DNA of 11,203 nucleotides from the NCBI GenBank assembly GCA_944387905.1, contig CALXGU010000035.1, positions 1 to 11,203 on the forward strand, written 5' to 3'. Under the pieces are notes generated by a model. The model saw only the letters and a program-made list of their open reading frames with translations, was not told the origin of the DNA and did no database searches. The stretch comes from an uncultured Clostridia bacterium (GTDB taxonomy: Bacteria; Bacillota; Clostridia; Oscillospirales; QAKW01). A program made the translations under genes and the position numbers. Position 1 is the first letter of the stretch. Each line of letters opens with the position of its first letter. Positions 1-6,752 of this stretch are shown here, in pieces.

Positions 1-1
1 C

Positions 2-1060
2 GTAAAAGCCAATGCATACGGGCACGGCGATAAAATAGTAGTGAGAGAAATGGAAAAAGCAGGAGTAGACTGTTTTGCGGTCGCATCTGCAGACGAGGCG
101 GCCCATCTGCGTGAGCTTGGCTCAAATGCGGAAATAGTATTGTTGGGCGCTTGTCTTGATGATTGCTTTCCTTATGCCGCTGAGTATGATATATCTCTTG
201 CTGTTTGTGAATTTGATTTCGCACGCAGACTTTCTGAATTTGCTTCGGGTATCGGCAAAAAAATCAAAGTGCATATCAAGCTTAATACCGGTATGTCCCG
301 TGTGGGGTTTGACTGCCTTGATGCGAAGCAGGCGTCAGCCGCTGCATCTATGATAGAAGAAATTACTCAAATGCCGGGACTGGATATACGCGGAGTTTTT
401 ACTCATTTTTCAGTAAGCGATGAATGTGGCGGTGAGGAATATACACGGTTTCAGCTCAATAATTTCAATTATGTGCGCAGCATACTCAAAGCGCGGGATG
501 TAACAATTCCAGTATGGCACTGCGCTAACAGCGGAGCTATTTTAAATGAGCCGGACACTCATATGGATATGGTCCGCGCAGGAATTTTGCTTTACGGTCT
601 TTACAGCGGCCGAGGTGCAAAGCCATGTTTTAAGCCAGCGCTTTCTATCAAAACTGTAATTACACAGATACGCGAAATCGAAAAAAATACTTCCGTCAGC
701 TACGGAAGAACATATATCTCAGCCGACAGACGTAAAACAGCTGTTATAAGTATCGGTTACGGCGACGGGTATCCCAGAGCTGTATCGGGCAGGGGCAGAA
801 TGATCGTCAACGGTAAATTTGCTGCTGTGTTGGGCAGGGTTTGTATGGATCAAACGATCATAGATGTGACGGGGATTGACTGTAAAGTCGGTGACATTGT
901 CACTGTTGTGGGTACTGAAGGTGAAAATGAGGTGACCTTTGACGAGATCGCGCAGATAAATAATACAATAAATTACGAAATAATATGCAATATATCCCAG
1001 CGTGTTCCGAGAATATATTATAAGAACGGTGTGCAGACCGATATAGTAAAATATTTATAA
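2..1060 (+). CDS. alr: alanine racemase, 5' truncated by window edge
   Basis: PLP-dependent enzyme that interconverts L- and D-alanine in the cytoplasm and supplies D-alanine for peptidoglycan. The frame is open from base 2 and begins VKANAYGHG, the family motif whose Lys (fragment residue 2) forms the Schiff base with PLP. About 40 N-terminal residues and the start codon therefore lie outside the window; 352 residues are visible. Further family motifs follow in order: KLNTGMSRVGF, HCANSGAI, VRAGILLYG, then SYGRTY with the catalytic Tyr (codon 701-703, equivalent to Tyr265 of the Geobacillus enzyme), GYGDGYPR and GRVCMDQ. Both catalytic residues are present, so the enzyme looks functional. 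The N in NTGM replaces the more common D, a minor variation. A closely related serine or other amino-acid racemase cannot be excluded. The gene converges on the MFS gene, and its stop codon is part of the shared terminator. Confidence 0.95.
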   Translation, partial: VKANAYGHGDKIVVREMEKAGVDCFAVASADEAAHLRELGSNAEIVLLGACLDDCFPYAAEYDISLAVCEFDFARRLSEFASGIGKKIKVHIKLNTGMSRVGFDCLDAKQASAAASMIEEITQMPGLDIRGVFTHFSVSDECGGEEYTRFQLNNFNYVRSILKARDVTIPVWHCANSGAILNEPDTHMDMVRAGILLYGLYSGRGAKPCFKPALSIKTVITQIREIEKNTSVSYGRTYISADRRKTAVISIGYGDGYPRAVSGRGRMIVNGKFAAVLGRVCMDQTIIDVTGIDCKVGDIVTVVGTEGENEVTFDEIAQINNTINYEIICNISQRVPRIYYKNGVQTDIVKYL

Positions 1061-1087
1061 AAAACGGCTGATATCAGCCGTTTTTTA
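1058..1087. terminator. bidirectional intrinsic terminator (alr / MFS gene)
   Basis: A perfect 30-bp palindrome: the left arm TAAAAAACGGCTGAT is the exact reverse complement of the right arm. As RNA it gives a GC-core stem (CGGCTG/CAGCCG) flanked by an A-tract and a U-tract in both directions. It can therefore stop transcription from alr (plus) and from the MFS gene ending at 1090 (minus). The TAA stop of alr is the first three bases of the palindrome. Confidence 0.9.
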
Positions 1088-1089
1088 TT

Positions 1090-2307
1090 TTAATCGAGCA
1101 TATGTGCTTTATCTGTTTTCATGGCAAGCAAGGAAAATCCGGTACCCAGTATTGTAACGGCAGTCCAAACGGCACATACAGCTGACCATCCGGATTTTGT
1201 TAGAATGATAGGAAAAACAAGACTCGCTGCTGAGGCGGAGATATAGGAAGTAAAATCAAATAATCCTGTTATTCCGGATATGAGCCCGGTGTCCGTGTAA
1301 TGAAGCACATATATACTGAATATCATATTGCATGCACCTGTCATTGCTGCACTTGCCATGAACAGAGCCGATATAGAGACCGGAGCAAAACTTGTCTTGC
1401 ATAAAAAAACAATGATAAACATAACAGTGGAAAAAGCAAAAAGCAGCATGCACATGAATTTTTCCCTGTATCTTGCAAGGCGGGCAAAATACATTGTGAC
1501 AAATGTACCTAAAATATTTGTGATAGGCAGTATGATTGAAATCGCAGCAGCCGTTTGACTGCTTACCGAGAAGTTCTGTGATATAAAGGTTGGTATCCAG
1601 AACGAGACTGCATTGCGGATTATTCCGTACAGCATAGTTACAATTATCATTGATATAAAGCCTATGTTGACAATGAAACTAACATCTTCTTTTTTTACGG
1701 ATTGTATCGGGTGTGGTTTGATCATGCCGCGGTTTTCCATGCGTACACTGAAAATATAATAAATCAGAGATATGATCAGCAGCAGCGTACCTGAGATCAC
1801 AAAAGGCAAAACATGATTTTTGACCGAGGACCCGATAAGTGCGAGCAAATAAGTTATAAGCGTGCCAATGACAGACGCCGTTGTCATGAGCGTAATCAGG
1901 ATCCGACCGGTTTTTCTTTCGGTGTTTTCACCTATTACCTTGGACATGGGACCCCATAGCATAGAACAAAAAAAACCGCATGCGCCCCATCCTATAATAC
2001 CTATTATATTAGAATTGCAAAAAGGAAAAATCGTTATCATAATACCAGGAACTGCAAGTCCGATAGGCACCATGAATTTTGCATCAATGACATTTCCCAG
2101 AAAACCATTGATAAGCTGTCCTATACCGTAACAGAGCAGCAGGGCACTGCCCATTGTACCAAGCGCGCTTTCACTGAAATTGCCGAGTTCGATTAGCTGC
2201 GGCATTACTGCGCTTAGTATATTTCTGCCGGTATAACAGCCCGCGTATGCAAGACAGCATATAGAGCCTATCCAAACAGCTTTTTTGAATTTTATATCAG
2301 TATTCAT
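1090..2307 (-). CDS. MFS transporter, organophosphate:phosphate antiporter (GlpT/UhpT)-like
   Basis: A 405-residue integral membrane protein with about 12 hydrophobic segments, the usual length for the major facilitator superfamily. The loop after the second segment has a motif-A-like GFLGNVIDAKF (about residues 68-78). Two arginines sit in contexts resembling the substrate-binding pair of GlpT (Arg45/Arg269): R28 in YTGRNILSAVMP and R231 in IIRNAVSFWIPTF. That favours the organophosphate:phosphate antiporter branch, which imports compounds such as glycerol-3-phosphate or hexose-phosphates in exchange for Pi; the actual substrate is inference. The ATG lies three bases after the stop of the DeoR gene. 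Its ribosome binding site is weak (GGA about 10 bases upstream, inside the deoR end), suggesting translational coupling. Co-transcription with a DeoR regulator fits sugar- or polyol-phosphate uptake. Another MFS subfamily remains possible. Confidence 0.85.
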   Translation of the reverse strand: MNTDIKFKKAVWIGSICCLAYAGCYTGRNILSAVMPQLIELGNFSESALGTMGSALLLCYGIGQLINGFLGNVIDAKFMVPIGLAVPGIMITIFPFCNSNIIGIIGWGACGFFCSMLWGPMSKVIGENTERKTGRILITLMTTASVIGTLITYLLALIGSSVKNHVLPFVISGTLLLIISLIYYIFSVRMENRGMIKPHPIQSVKKEDVSFIVNIGFISMIIVTMLYGIIRNAVSFWIPTFISQNFSVSSQTAAAISIILPITNILGTFVTMYFARLARYREKFMCMLLFAFSTVMFIIVFLCKTSFAPVSISALFMASAAMTGACNMIFSIYVLHYTDTGLISGITGLFDFTSYISASAASLVFPIILTKSGWSAVCAVWTAVTILGTGFSLLAMKTDKAHMLD

Positions 2308-2310
2308 TGT

Positions 2311-3108
2311 TTAATCCACACTTTCCGCATCAACGATATAGATTTGACAATTATTCTTTTTGCAGGATTCTTTAAACATTTCACTTATTGGATATTTATT
2401 GTCGGTGATAATAGCGTCAAGATCACTTATAGGGCAAATATTATAAAAGCTGTGTTTACCGAATTTATCGCTGTCTGCAAGGAAATAGCATTTTTCAGCA
2501 ACTTTGCAAAGTTGCTCGGTAAATACTCCGTGCCTGATATCCCAGGAAGTTATACCAAGCGAATTAATAGCAGTTGCACCGACAAAAGCTTTGTCGACTG
2601 CAAAACGCGATAGCATTTCGTTTGTAAGCGGACTGTATGCGCAGTCTGTATCTGAATCGATATCGCCGCCCAGCATAATTATCTGACCGTCAAAATCTCC
2701 GCGTTTACGCTTATCCGATAAGACTTGTGCTATTTTAAGCGAATTTGTGATTATAATGATACCTTTTACTCCTCTTATATTAAATGCAAGGCTTTCAGTG
2801 TCCGTACCGGTATCCATTGCAATAATATCATTATTGCCGATCAGTTTTGCCGCGTATTTTCCGATGGCAAGTTTTTGCTTGTAATTTTTCATCTTTCGGA
2901 TATCATATTGTTCCTTGCGTATAGGCTTATTAATACAAACTGCCCCTCCGTGAACTTTTTTTATTTTATTGTTTTTAACAATTTCATTTAAATCCCGTCG
3001 GATCGTTTCACCTGATACATTGAATAAATCGGCAAGCTCTGATATATATGCCCTGCCTTCAGTGTAAATGATTCTTGTTATTTCCTCTCTTCTTTGATCT
3101 GTAAGCAT
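2311..3108 (-). CDS. DeoR/GlpR-family transcriptional regulator
   Basis: A 265-residue cytoplasmic DNA-binding regulator of normal family length. The N-terminal winged helix-turn-helix spans about residues 5-57 and includes the family-typical ISELADLFNVSGETIRRDL (22-40) and KVHGGAV (51-57). The C-terminal DeoR sensor domain (about 75-235) carries the diagnostic IAMDTGTDTE and IIITNSLKIA stretches. In this family the sensor binds a phosphorylated sugar or similar metabolite, which relieves repression. The ATG is supported by AGGTGA at 3113-3118. The gene is followed three bases later by an organophosphate-type MFS carrier, its likely target. A strong promoter overlapped by a long inverted repeat lies just upstream and implies autoregulation. 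The effector cannot be read from the sequence. Confidence 0.92.
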   Translation of the reverse strand: MLTDQRREEITRIIYTEGRAYISELADLFNVSGETIRRDLNEIVKNNKIKKVHGGAVCINKPIRKEQYDIRKMKNYKQKLAIGKYAAKLIGNNDIIAMDTGTDTESLAFNIRGVKGIIIITNSLKIAQVLSDKRKRGDFDGQIIMLGGDIDSDTDCAYSPLTNEMLSRFAVDKAFVGATAINSLGITSWDIRHGVFTEQLCKVAEKCYFLADSDKFGKHSFYNICPISDLDAIITDNKYPISEMFKESCKKNNCQIYIVDAESVD

Positions 3109-3130
3109 GTTTTCACCTCACACAAACAGT

Positions 3131-3159
3131 ATGATAACACAGAAATCCACACAAATCAA
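3131..3159 (-). promoter_or_regulatory. promoter of the deoR-MFS operon
   Basis: On the minus strand there is a -35 TTGATT (3154-3159), a 17-base spacer and a -10 TATCAT (3131-3136) preceded by TGT, an extended -10. Transcription should start near 3124, leaving a leader of about 16 bases that contains the deoR ribosome binding site. The -35 and part of the spacer lie inside one arm of the 3143-3195 inverted repeat. Confidence 0.8.
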
Positions 3160-3195
3160 CTCTTTTTTTGAGAAAATGTTGATTTGTGTGGATTT
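3143..3195. promoter_or_regulatory. 18-bp perfect inverted repeat, probable DeoR operator
   Basis: The arm AAATCCACACAAATCAAC (3143-3160) is repeated as its exact reverse complement at 3178-3195, with a 17-base spacer. Each arm itself holds two AAATC/GATTT units whose starts are exactly 10 bp apart (3143 and 3153; 3181 and 3191), so four half-motifs are laid out with helical phasing. The gene-proximal arm covers the -35 and most of the spacer of the deoR promoter, so a bound protein would block RNA polymerase. No U-tract follows the repeat on either strand, so it does not look like an intrinsic terminator. Assigning it to the adjacent DeoR protein is inference. Confidence 0.7.
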
Positions 3196-3212
3196 ACGGT
3201 AAACATATAATA

Positions 3213-4118
3213 TTAGAAAGCTTTACGTTTAAATTTCAGCTGCGAAATAATGATGCCGCAGAAAATAATCGCACAGCCTATATAATTTTTAAGAGTAAGA
3301 GGCTTATAATCCCAGCCGGTTAGTATTATTCCAAGCACCAATGCTTCACCAAGAGCGCTGAAGATAGATTCTGTAGACAATATGATTGAAGCTGCGGTGG
3401 GATCCGCGTTTTTTTGACCTAAAATCTGGCAGGTATATGCTACGCCTACCGACATGATTCCTGCATATAGTATTGGGAATTTTGCGGCAAGTATATTTGT
3501 CAATGATATATCTTCAAAAATAAACGCGCATGCTGCACTTAATAATCCGCATACAAAAAATTGAGTCATTGCAAAACGTATGGGATATATTTTTGAACTA
3601 AATCTGTCGATTACTATAATGTGGAATGCCCACATTACAGCACCGATAATGAGGACAAGATCGCCTGTACCAACTGCTTCAAAACCATCGCTGAAACTGA
3701 CAAAATATAAGCCTATAACAGCTAAAACAGCACCAAACCATGTATTCAGTGATGTCTTTTGTTTCAAGAAAAGACCTATTATAGGCACTATGACTGTGTA
3801 TAATCCTGTCAAAAATCCGGCTTTTCCGGCGCTGCCTGTCAGCATTACTCCGAATTGCTGCAGGGTAGATGCGCAAAACAGTATCAAACCGGCTGCAGCG
3901 CCTGAAAATATTGTGGTCTTTAAAACTTTTTTATTCTTATCTATTTTTTCAAATAAAAGTATAACAGGAATAAGAGACATTGCTCCGAGAGTGAAACGTA
4001 TGCCGTTGAAAGTAAAAGTGTCTATTTGATTTGCGCCTATAAGCTGTGCTACAAAAGCAAACCCCCAAATCATTGCAGTTAACAACAGCAGTAATAACGA
4101 TCTGTATTGTTTTTTCAT
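3213..4118 (-). CDS. EamA/DMT-family transporter (RhaT/YdcZ-type permease)
   Basis: A 301-residue inner-membrane protein of about ten hydrophobic helices arranged as two EamA repeats (roughly residues 5-140 and 150-295). Typical features are the first-helix WGFAFVAQLIGA, FTFNGIRFTLGA, the TSLNTWFGAVLAVIGLYFVS end of repeat 1, and SVGVAYTCQILGQKNADPTAASIILSTE in repeat 2 with its hallmark ESIFSALGEALVLGI. The family exports or imports small metabolites such as amino acids, nucleosides or drugs; the substrate is unknown here. I chose the ATG at 4116-4118 (MKKQYRS) because GAGGG at 4124-4128 sits five bases before it. An upstream TTG at 4128-4130 overlaps that ribosome binding site and is unlikely to be used. 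The gene has its own promoter. It runs in the same direction as deoR, 104 bases upstream of it, with no clear terminator between, so some readthrough is possible. Confidence 0.88.
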   Translation of the reverse strand: MKKQYRSLLLLLLTAMIWGFAFVAQLIGANQIDTFTFNGIRFTLGAMSLIPVILLFEKIDKNKKVLKTTIFSGAAAGLILFCASTLQQFGVMLTGSAGKAGFLTGLYTVIVPIIGLFLKQKTSLNTWFGAVLAVIGLYFVSFSDGFEAVGTGDLVLIIGAVMWAFHIIVIDRFSSKIYPIRFAMTQFFVCGLLSAACAFIFEDISLTNILAAKFPILYAGIMSVGVAYTCQILGQKNADPTAASIILSTESIFSALGEALVLGIILTGWDYKPLTLKNYIGCAIIFCGIIISQLKFKRKAF

Positions 4119-4148
4119 TTTAACCCTCAAATTGATATTTTCCGTGGT

Positions 4149-4177
4149 ATTATAACAAAAAAATATATGTATTTCAA
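4149..4177 (-). promoter_or_regulatory. promoter of the EamA transporter gene
   Basis: On the minus strand there is a -35 TTGAAA (4172-4177), a 17-base spacer and a consensus -10 TATAAT (4149-4154), placing the start of transcription near 4142. It is divergent from the nucleosidase promoter about 20 bases away; the two share the 4119-4252 intergenic region. Confidence 0.75.
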
Positions 4178-4195
4178 TATAGATATAAAAAACAG

Positions 4196-4223
4196 TTGCA
4201 ATATTATTGCAGTATTATATAAT
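4196..4223 (+). promoter_or_regulatory. promoter of the MTA/SAH nucleosidase gene
   Basis: On the plus strand there is a -35 TTGCAA (4196-4201), a 16-base spacer and a consensus -10 TATAAT (4218-4223), giving a short leader of roughly 20 bases. A small inverted repeat, TGCAAT-ATT-ATTGCA (4197-4211), overlaps the -35 and spacer and could be an operator, though short AT-rich repeats like this arise easily by chance. Confidence 0.65.
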
Positions 4224-4252
4224 TATATGTACAGCATTGAAAGAGGTGTATT

Positions 4253-4969
4253 ATGATAGGAATAATCTGCGCCATGGATATTGAGGCACAGGAAATAATA
4301 AATGAAATGAAAAATGTAAATACCGAGCGGATCTCAGGTATTGATTATAAAAGCGGCACGTACTGCAATCATAAAGTTGTAGTGGCGGTATGCGGTGTCG
4401 GTAAAGTATTTGCGGCGATCTGTACACAGACTATGATTTTGAACTACAGTCCCCGTATGATATTTAATATCGGCGTTGCAGGTTCACTGTCGAATAAGCT
4501 TCATATAGCGGATACTGTAATTGCAACGAGTGTCGTCCAGTACGATTTAGATACGACCGCCGTAGGTGATACGCTGGGAATGGTTTCGGGCATAAATAAA
4601 ATTAATTTCAAGTGCGATAAAAATATTGCTGATGAATTATTAAAGATAGCTGCAGAAAAATTACAAACTGCCTGCGTTGGAGGTGTGATTGCAAGCGGTG
4701 ACCGTTTTATTACTGCCGTAAATGACAAAAAATTTCTCAGCAGGTGGTTCGGAGCGTTGGCGTGTGATATGGAATCAGGCGCTGTGGGGCAGGTATGTTA
4801 TGTGAATGGTTTGCCGTTTTGCATCATCCGATCTCTGTCTGATATGGCAAATGAGTCATCATCTTACGATTATAACAAATTTTTAAACATCGCAAGTAAA
4901 AACTCTGTTTTAATTGTTAAAAGTTATTTGGCACAACTTGATTCTTCAAGCCAATTTAATGGATATTGA
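4253..4969 (+). CDS. mtnN: 5'-methylthioadenosine / S-adenosylhomocysteine nucleosidase
   Basis: Cytoplasmic enzyme that hydrolyses methylthioadenosine and S-adenosylhomocysteine to adenine plus the thioribose product, acting in methionine salvage and the activated methyl cycle and, in some species, in AI-2 production. The 238 residues match the family length (about 230). Visible motifs are IGIICAMDIEAQE with the general-acid/base Glu11 (Glu12 in the E. coli enzyme), VGKVFAA, FNIGVAGSL, GGVIASGDRFI, CDMESGAVGQVCY with Glu174 for ribose binding, and RSLSDMA with the catalytic Asp197; the last two fall at the same numbers as in E. coli. Start ATG follows AGAGGTG at 4242-4248. It is transcribed alone from its own promoter; no clear terminator follows, so some readthrough into the foldase gene is possible. 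Confidence 0.94.
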   Translation: MIGIICAMDIEAQEIINEMKNVNTERISGIDYKSGTYCNHKVVVAVCGVGKVFAAICTQTMILNYSPRMIFNIGVAGSLSNKLHIADTVIATSVVQYDLDTTAVGDTLGMVSGINKINFKCDKNIADELLKIAAEKLQTACVGGVIASGDRFITAVNDKKFLSRWFGALACDMESGAVGQVCYVNGLPFCIIRSLSDMANESSSYDYNKFLNIASKNSVLIVKSYLAQLDSSSQFNGY

Positions 4970-4971
4970 TA

Positions 4972-5000
4972 TTGACCGTCGCGTTTAATTGTGTTAAAAT
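4972..5000 (+). promoter_or_regulatory. promoter of the foldase gene
   Basis: There is a -35 TTGACC (4972-4977), a 17-base spacer and a -10 TAAAAT (4995-5000) preceded by TGT (extended -10). The start would be near 5007, leaving a leader of about 105 bases, very AT-rich. The leader contains the 12-bp palindrome AATTTATAAATT and nothing I recognise as a riboswitch. The -35 begins just after the mtnN stop codon. Confidence 0.78.
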
Positions 5001-5111
5001 ACTGCTGATACATGTTGCTGTGGCATATTTTACAAATTGTTAATATGTAATTTATAAATTGTATCAGTTTTTATAATATCATAATTCTAAAACATACGGA
5101 GGTATTTCCCG

Positions 5112-6713
5112 ATGGGAAAAGGACAACGCACACGTGCGGAGCGTGCTGGAAAAAGAGAAGAAATGAAAATAAAGGCGGCAAAGCTGAAACGCCGTAAGAA
5201 AATCAACAAGATTATCGGAATATGTGTTGCGGCTTTTATTGCAGTTGCGATTGTTTTTGCCGTTGTGTATAATGCAATCGCGGCAACAGGCTATTTTTTG
5301 AGAAACACAGTAGTAATGTCTTCTGATAATTATCAGGTGGATAATGCTATGATGACGTATTATCTTAAGAATGAATACTACACATTTGCCAATCAGTATT
5401 CAAATTATCTTTCCATGTACGGACTTGATACATCTGAAAGCCTTAAAAAACAGGAATACGGTGATTCTACATGGTTTGATTATTTTATGACGCAGGCAAA
5501 AAATCAGGTTAATGACATACTGCTGTGCGCAGAAAAAGCAAAAGCTGACGGCATGGAACTCGGTGACGAAGAAAAAGCAGAGATTGATGATGCTATCAAC
5601 TCAATGAAGTCATATGCGGAAGAAAATAATGTTACATTTGAGAGCTATCTTAGCAGTGTTTTTGACAGAGGTATAAATGAAAGTGACGTACGCCGTGCCC
5701 TTGAATTGTCCTCGATAGCGTCAAAGTATTATAATCAGTACAGTGATTCGCTTGAGTATACAGACGAAGATCTCCAGAATTACTTTGATGAGCATAAATC
5801 CGATTATGTAAAAGCTGATTACATGAAATATACTTTTACCGCAAGTATTGCGTCTGACGCTACTGATGAAGAGAAGCAGCAGGCAAAAGATGATGCAAGA
5901 GCAAAGGCACTTAACTTAACAGAAAGCAAATCTGTAGAGGAGTTTACAGAGAAGCTCAAAGTATATCTGACTGAGCAGGAAGAGCAGACACGTGCAGAGC
6001 AGGAGGCTGCCGCCAGCGAGGAAAGCACTGAGGAGAGCACTGAAACTACTACGGTTGAAGAGGCAGTAGAACAAGCTGTTGAGAACACGGAAAACATAAT
6101 GTATTATCCGGACGAGGATAGCGAAAGTGAATCTGCAAAATGGATGTTTGAAGACGGCAGAAAAGCAGGAGACACATATCTTGAAGAACCCGATGAAGAC
6201 GCCACTACGTTTTCTTACGCAGCTTACATCGTGACTAAGCCTGCATATTTTGATGACTATGCAACTGTCAACGCCCGTCATATCCTGTTCACTACCGATA
6301 CCTATGAGACAATAGAAAAGGCAACTGAAAAGGCTGAGGAAGTACTTGCACAGTATAATGCCACAGATAAAACAGAAGACAGTTTTATAACGCTTGCCAA
6401 AGAAAACAGTGAAGACAGCACAGTTGATGATAACGGCGGACTTTATGAAAATATAAGTAAAGACACATCGGCTTATCCGGAAAGCTTTATTGATTGGTGT
6501 TATGACGAGTCGAGAAAACCCGGTGATGTCGGCATTGTGTCGACAGACAGCAGTGTTCACATTATTTACTATTGCGGTACAGGCGATATCGCTTGGAAGA
6601 GTTCAGCGCGCATAGGCAAAAACAATGAGGATTGCCAAAATCATGTGGACAGCCTTGCAGACACACATACAATTACCGCAAAAGACAGCCAGATCAAGAA
6701 GATAAAAGCATAA
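5112..6713 (+). CDS. membrane-anchored parvulin-type peptidyl-prolyl isomerase (PrsA/SurA-like foldase)
   Basis: Predicted extracytoplasmic foldase of 533 residues. The first 33 residues are very basic (starting MGKGQRTRAERA) and precede one hydrophobic segment at about 34-60. There is no lipobox Cys, so it is probably a signal-anchored protein with the bulk outside, unlike lipoprotein PrsA. Residues about 70-250 resemble a SurA N-terminal helical chaperone region (long amphipathic helices, NQVNDILLCAEKAKADGMEL). An acidic Glu/Ser/Thr-rich stretch follows at about 287-325. The parvulin domain spans about 385-490: NARHILF (His390), the FITLAKENSEDSTVDDNGGL block, then GDVGIVSTDSSVHIIYY. The start is fixed by GGAGGT at 5098-5103, eight bases before ATG. 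Isomerase activity is inferred from the domain; a purely holdase role is possible. It is followed immediately by a strong terminator. Confidence 0.88.
   Translation: MGKGQRTRAERAGKREEMKIKAAKLKRRKKINKIIGICVAAFIAVAIVFAVVYNAIAATGYFLRNTVVMSSDNYQVDNAMMTYYLKNEYYTFANQYSNYLSMYGLDTSESLKKQEYGDSTWFDYFMTQAKNQVNDILLCAEKAKADGMELGDEEKAEIDDAINSMKSYAEENNVTFESYLSSVFDRGINESDVRRALELSSIASKYYNQYSDSLEYTDEDLQNYFDEHKSDYVKADYMKYTFTASIASDATDEEKQQAKDDARAKALNLTESKSVEEFTEKLKVYLTEQEEQTRAEQEAAASEESTEESTETTTVEEAVEQAVENTENIMYYPDEDSESESAKWMFEDGRKAGDTYLEEPDEDATTFSYAAYIVTKPAYFDDYATVNARHILFTTDTYETIEKATEKAEEVLAQYNATDKTEDSFITLAKENSEDSTVDDNGGLYENISKDTSAYPESFIDWCYDESRKPGDVGIVSTDSSVHIIYYCGTGDIAWKSSARIGKNNEDCQNHVDSLADTHTITAKDSQIKKIKA
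6018..6041 (+). repeat. 12-bp imperfect tandem repeat in foldase acidic linker
   Basis: Two copies of GAGGA(A/G)AGCACT stand head to tail, differing at one base. They encode EEST-EEST within the acidic linker between the chaperone and parvulin regions. This is a candidate site for length variation between strains. Confidence 0.6.
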
Positions 6714-6718
6714 TTAAT

Positions 6719-6752
6719 TAAAGGCAGACATTCAAACGAATGTCTGCCTTTA
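6719..6752. terminator. bidirectional intrinsic terminator (foldase / ECF S component)
   Basis: A perfect stem with arms AAAGGCAGACATTC and its exact complement at 6720-6733 and 6738-6751, extended by one T-A pair, with an AAAC loop (6734-6737). It sits between two convergent genes. T-rich sequence flanks both sides, so it can act in either direction. The TAA stop of the minus-strand S-component gene (6750-6752) is inside the stem. Confidence 0.9.

Noticed and set aside
3143..3195. The 18-bp inverted repeat as the terminator of the EamA transporter gene
   Set aside because: No run of U's follows the stem on either strand, and the repeat overlaps a good promoter; an operator explains it better.
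3179..3210. A mirror-image promoter on the plus strand using TTGATT at 3179-3184 and TATAAT near 3206
   Set aside because: The spacer would be about 21 bases, too long for a sigma-A promoter, and it would only make antisense RNA into the transporter gene.
3580..4029. A 149-codon open frame on the plus strand opposite the EamA transporter gene
   Set aside because: It is antisense to a well-supported membrane protein, has no ribosome binding site or family resemblance, and its composition fits a reverse-strand shadow.
5005..5067. Long-range pairing CTGATAC (5005-5011) with GTATCAG (5061-5067) followed by TTTTTAT, a possible terminator or attenuator ahead of the foldase gene
   Set aside because: The 49-base loop makes it weak, and the predicted transcription start near 5007 would remove part of the left arm. 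It could still act on readthrough from mtnN, but I cannot support it.
5916..6560. A 214-codon open frame on the minus strand within the foldase gene
   Set aside because: It lies wholly opposite a gene with clear domains, has Cys/Phe/Ile-rich antisense composition and no recognisable motif, and is a shadow of the coding strand.
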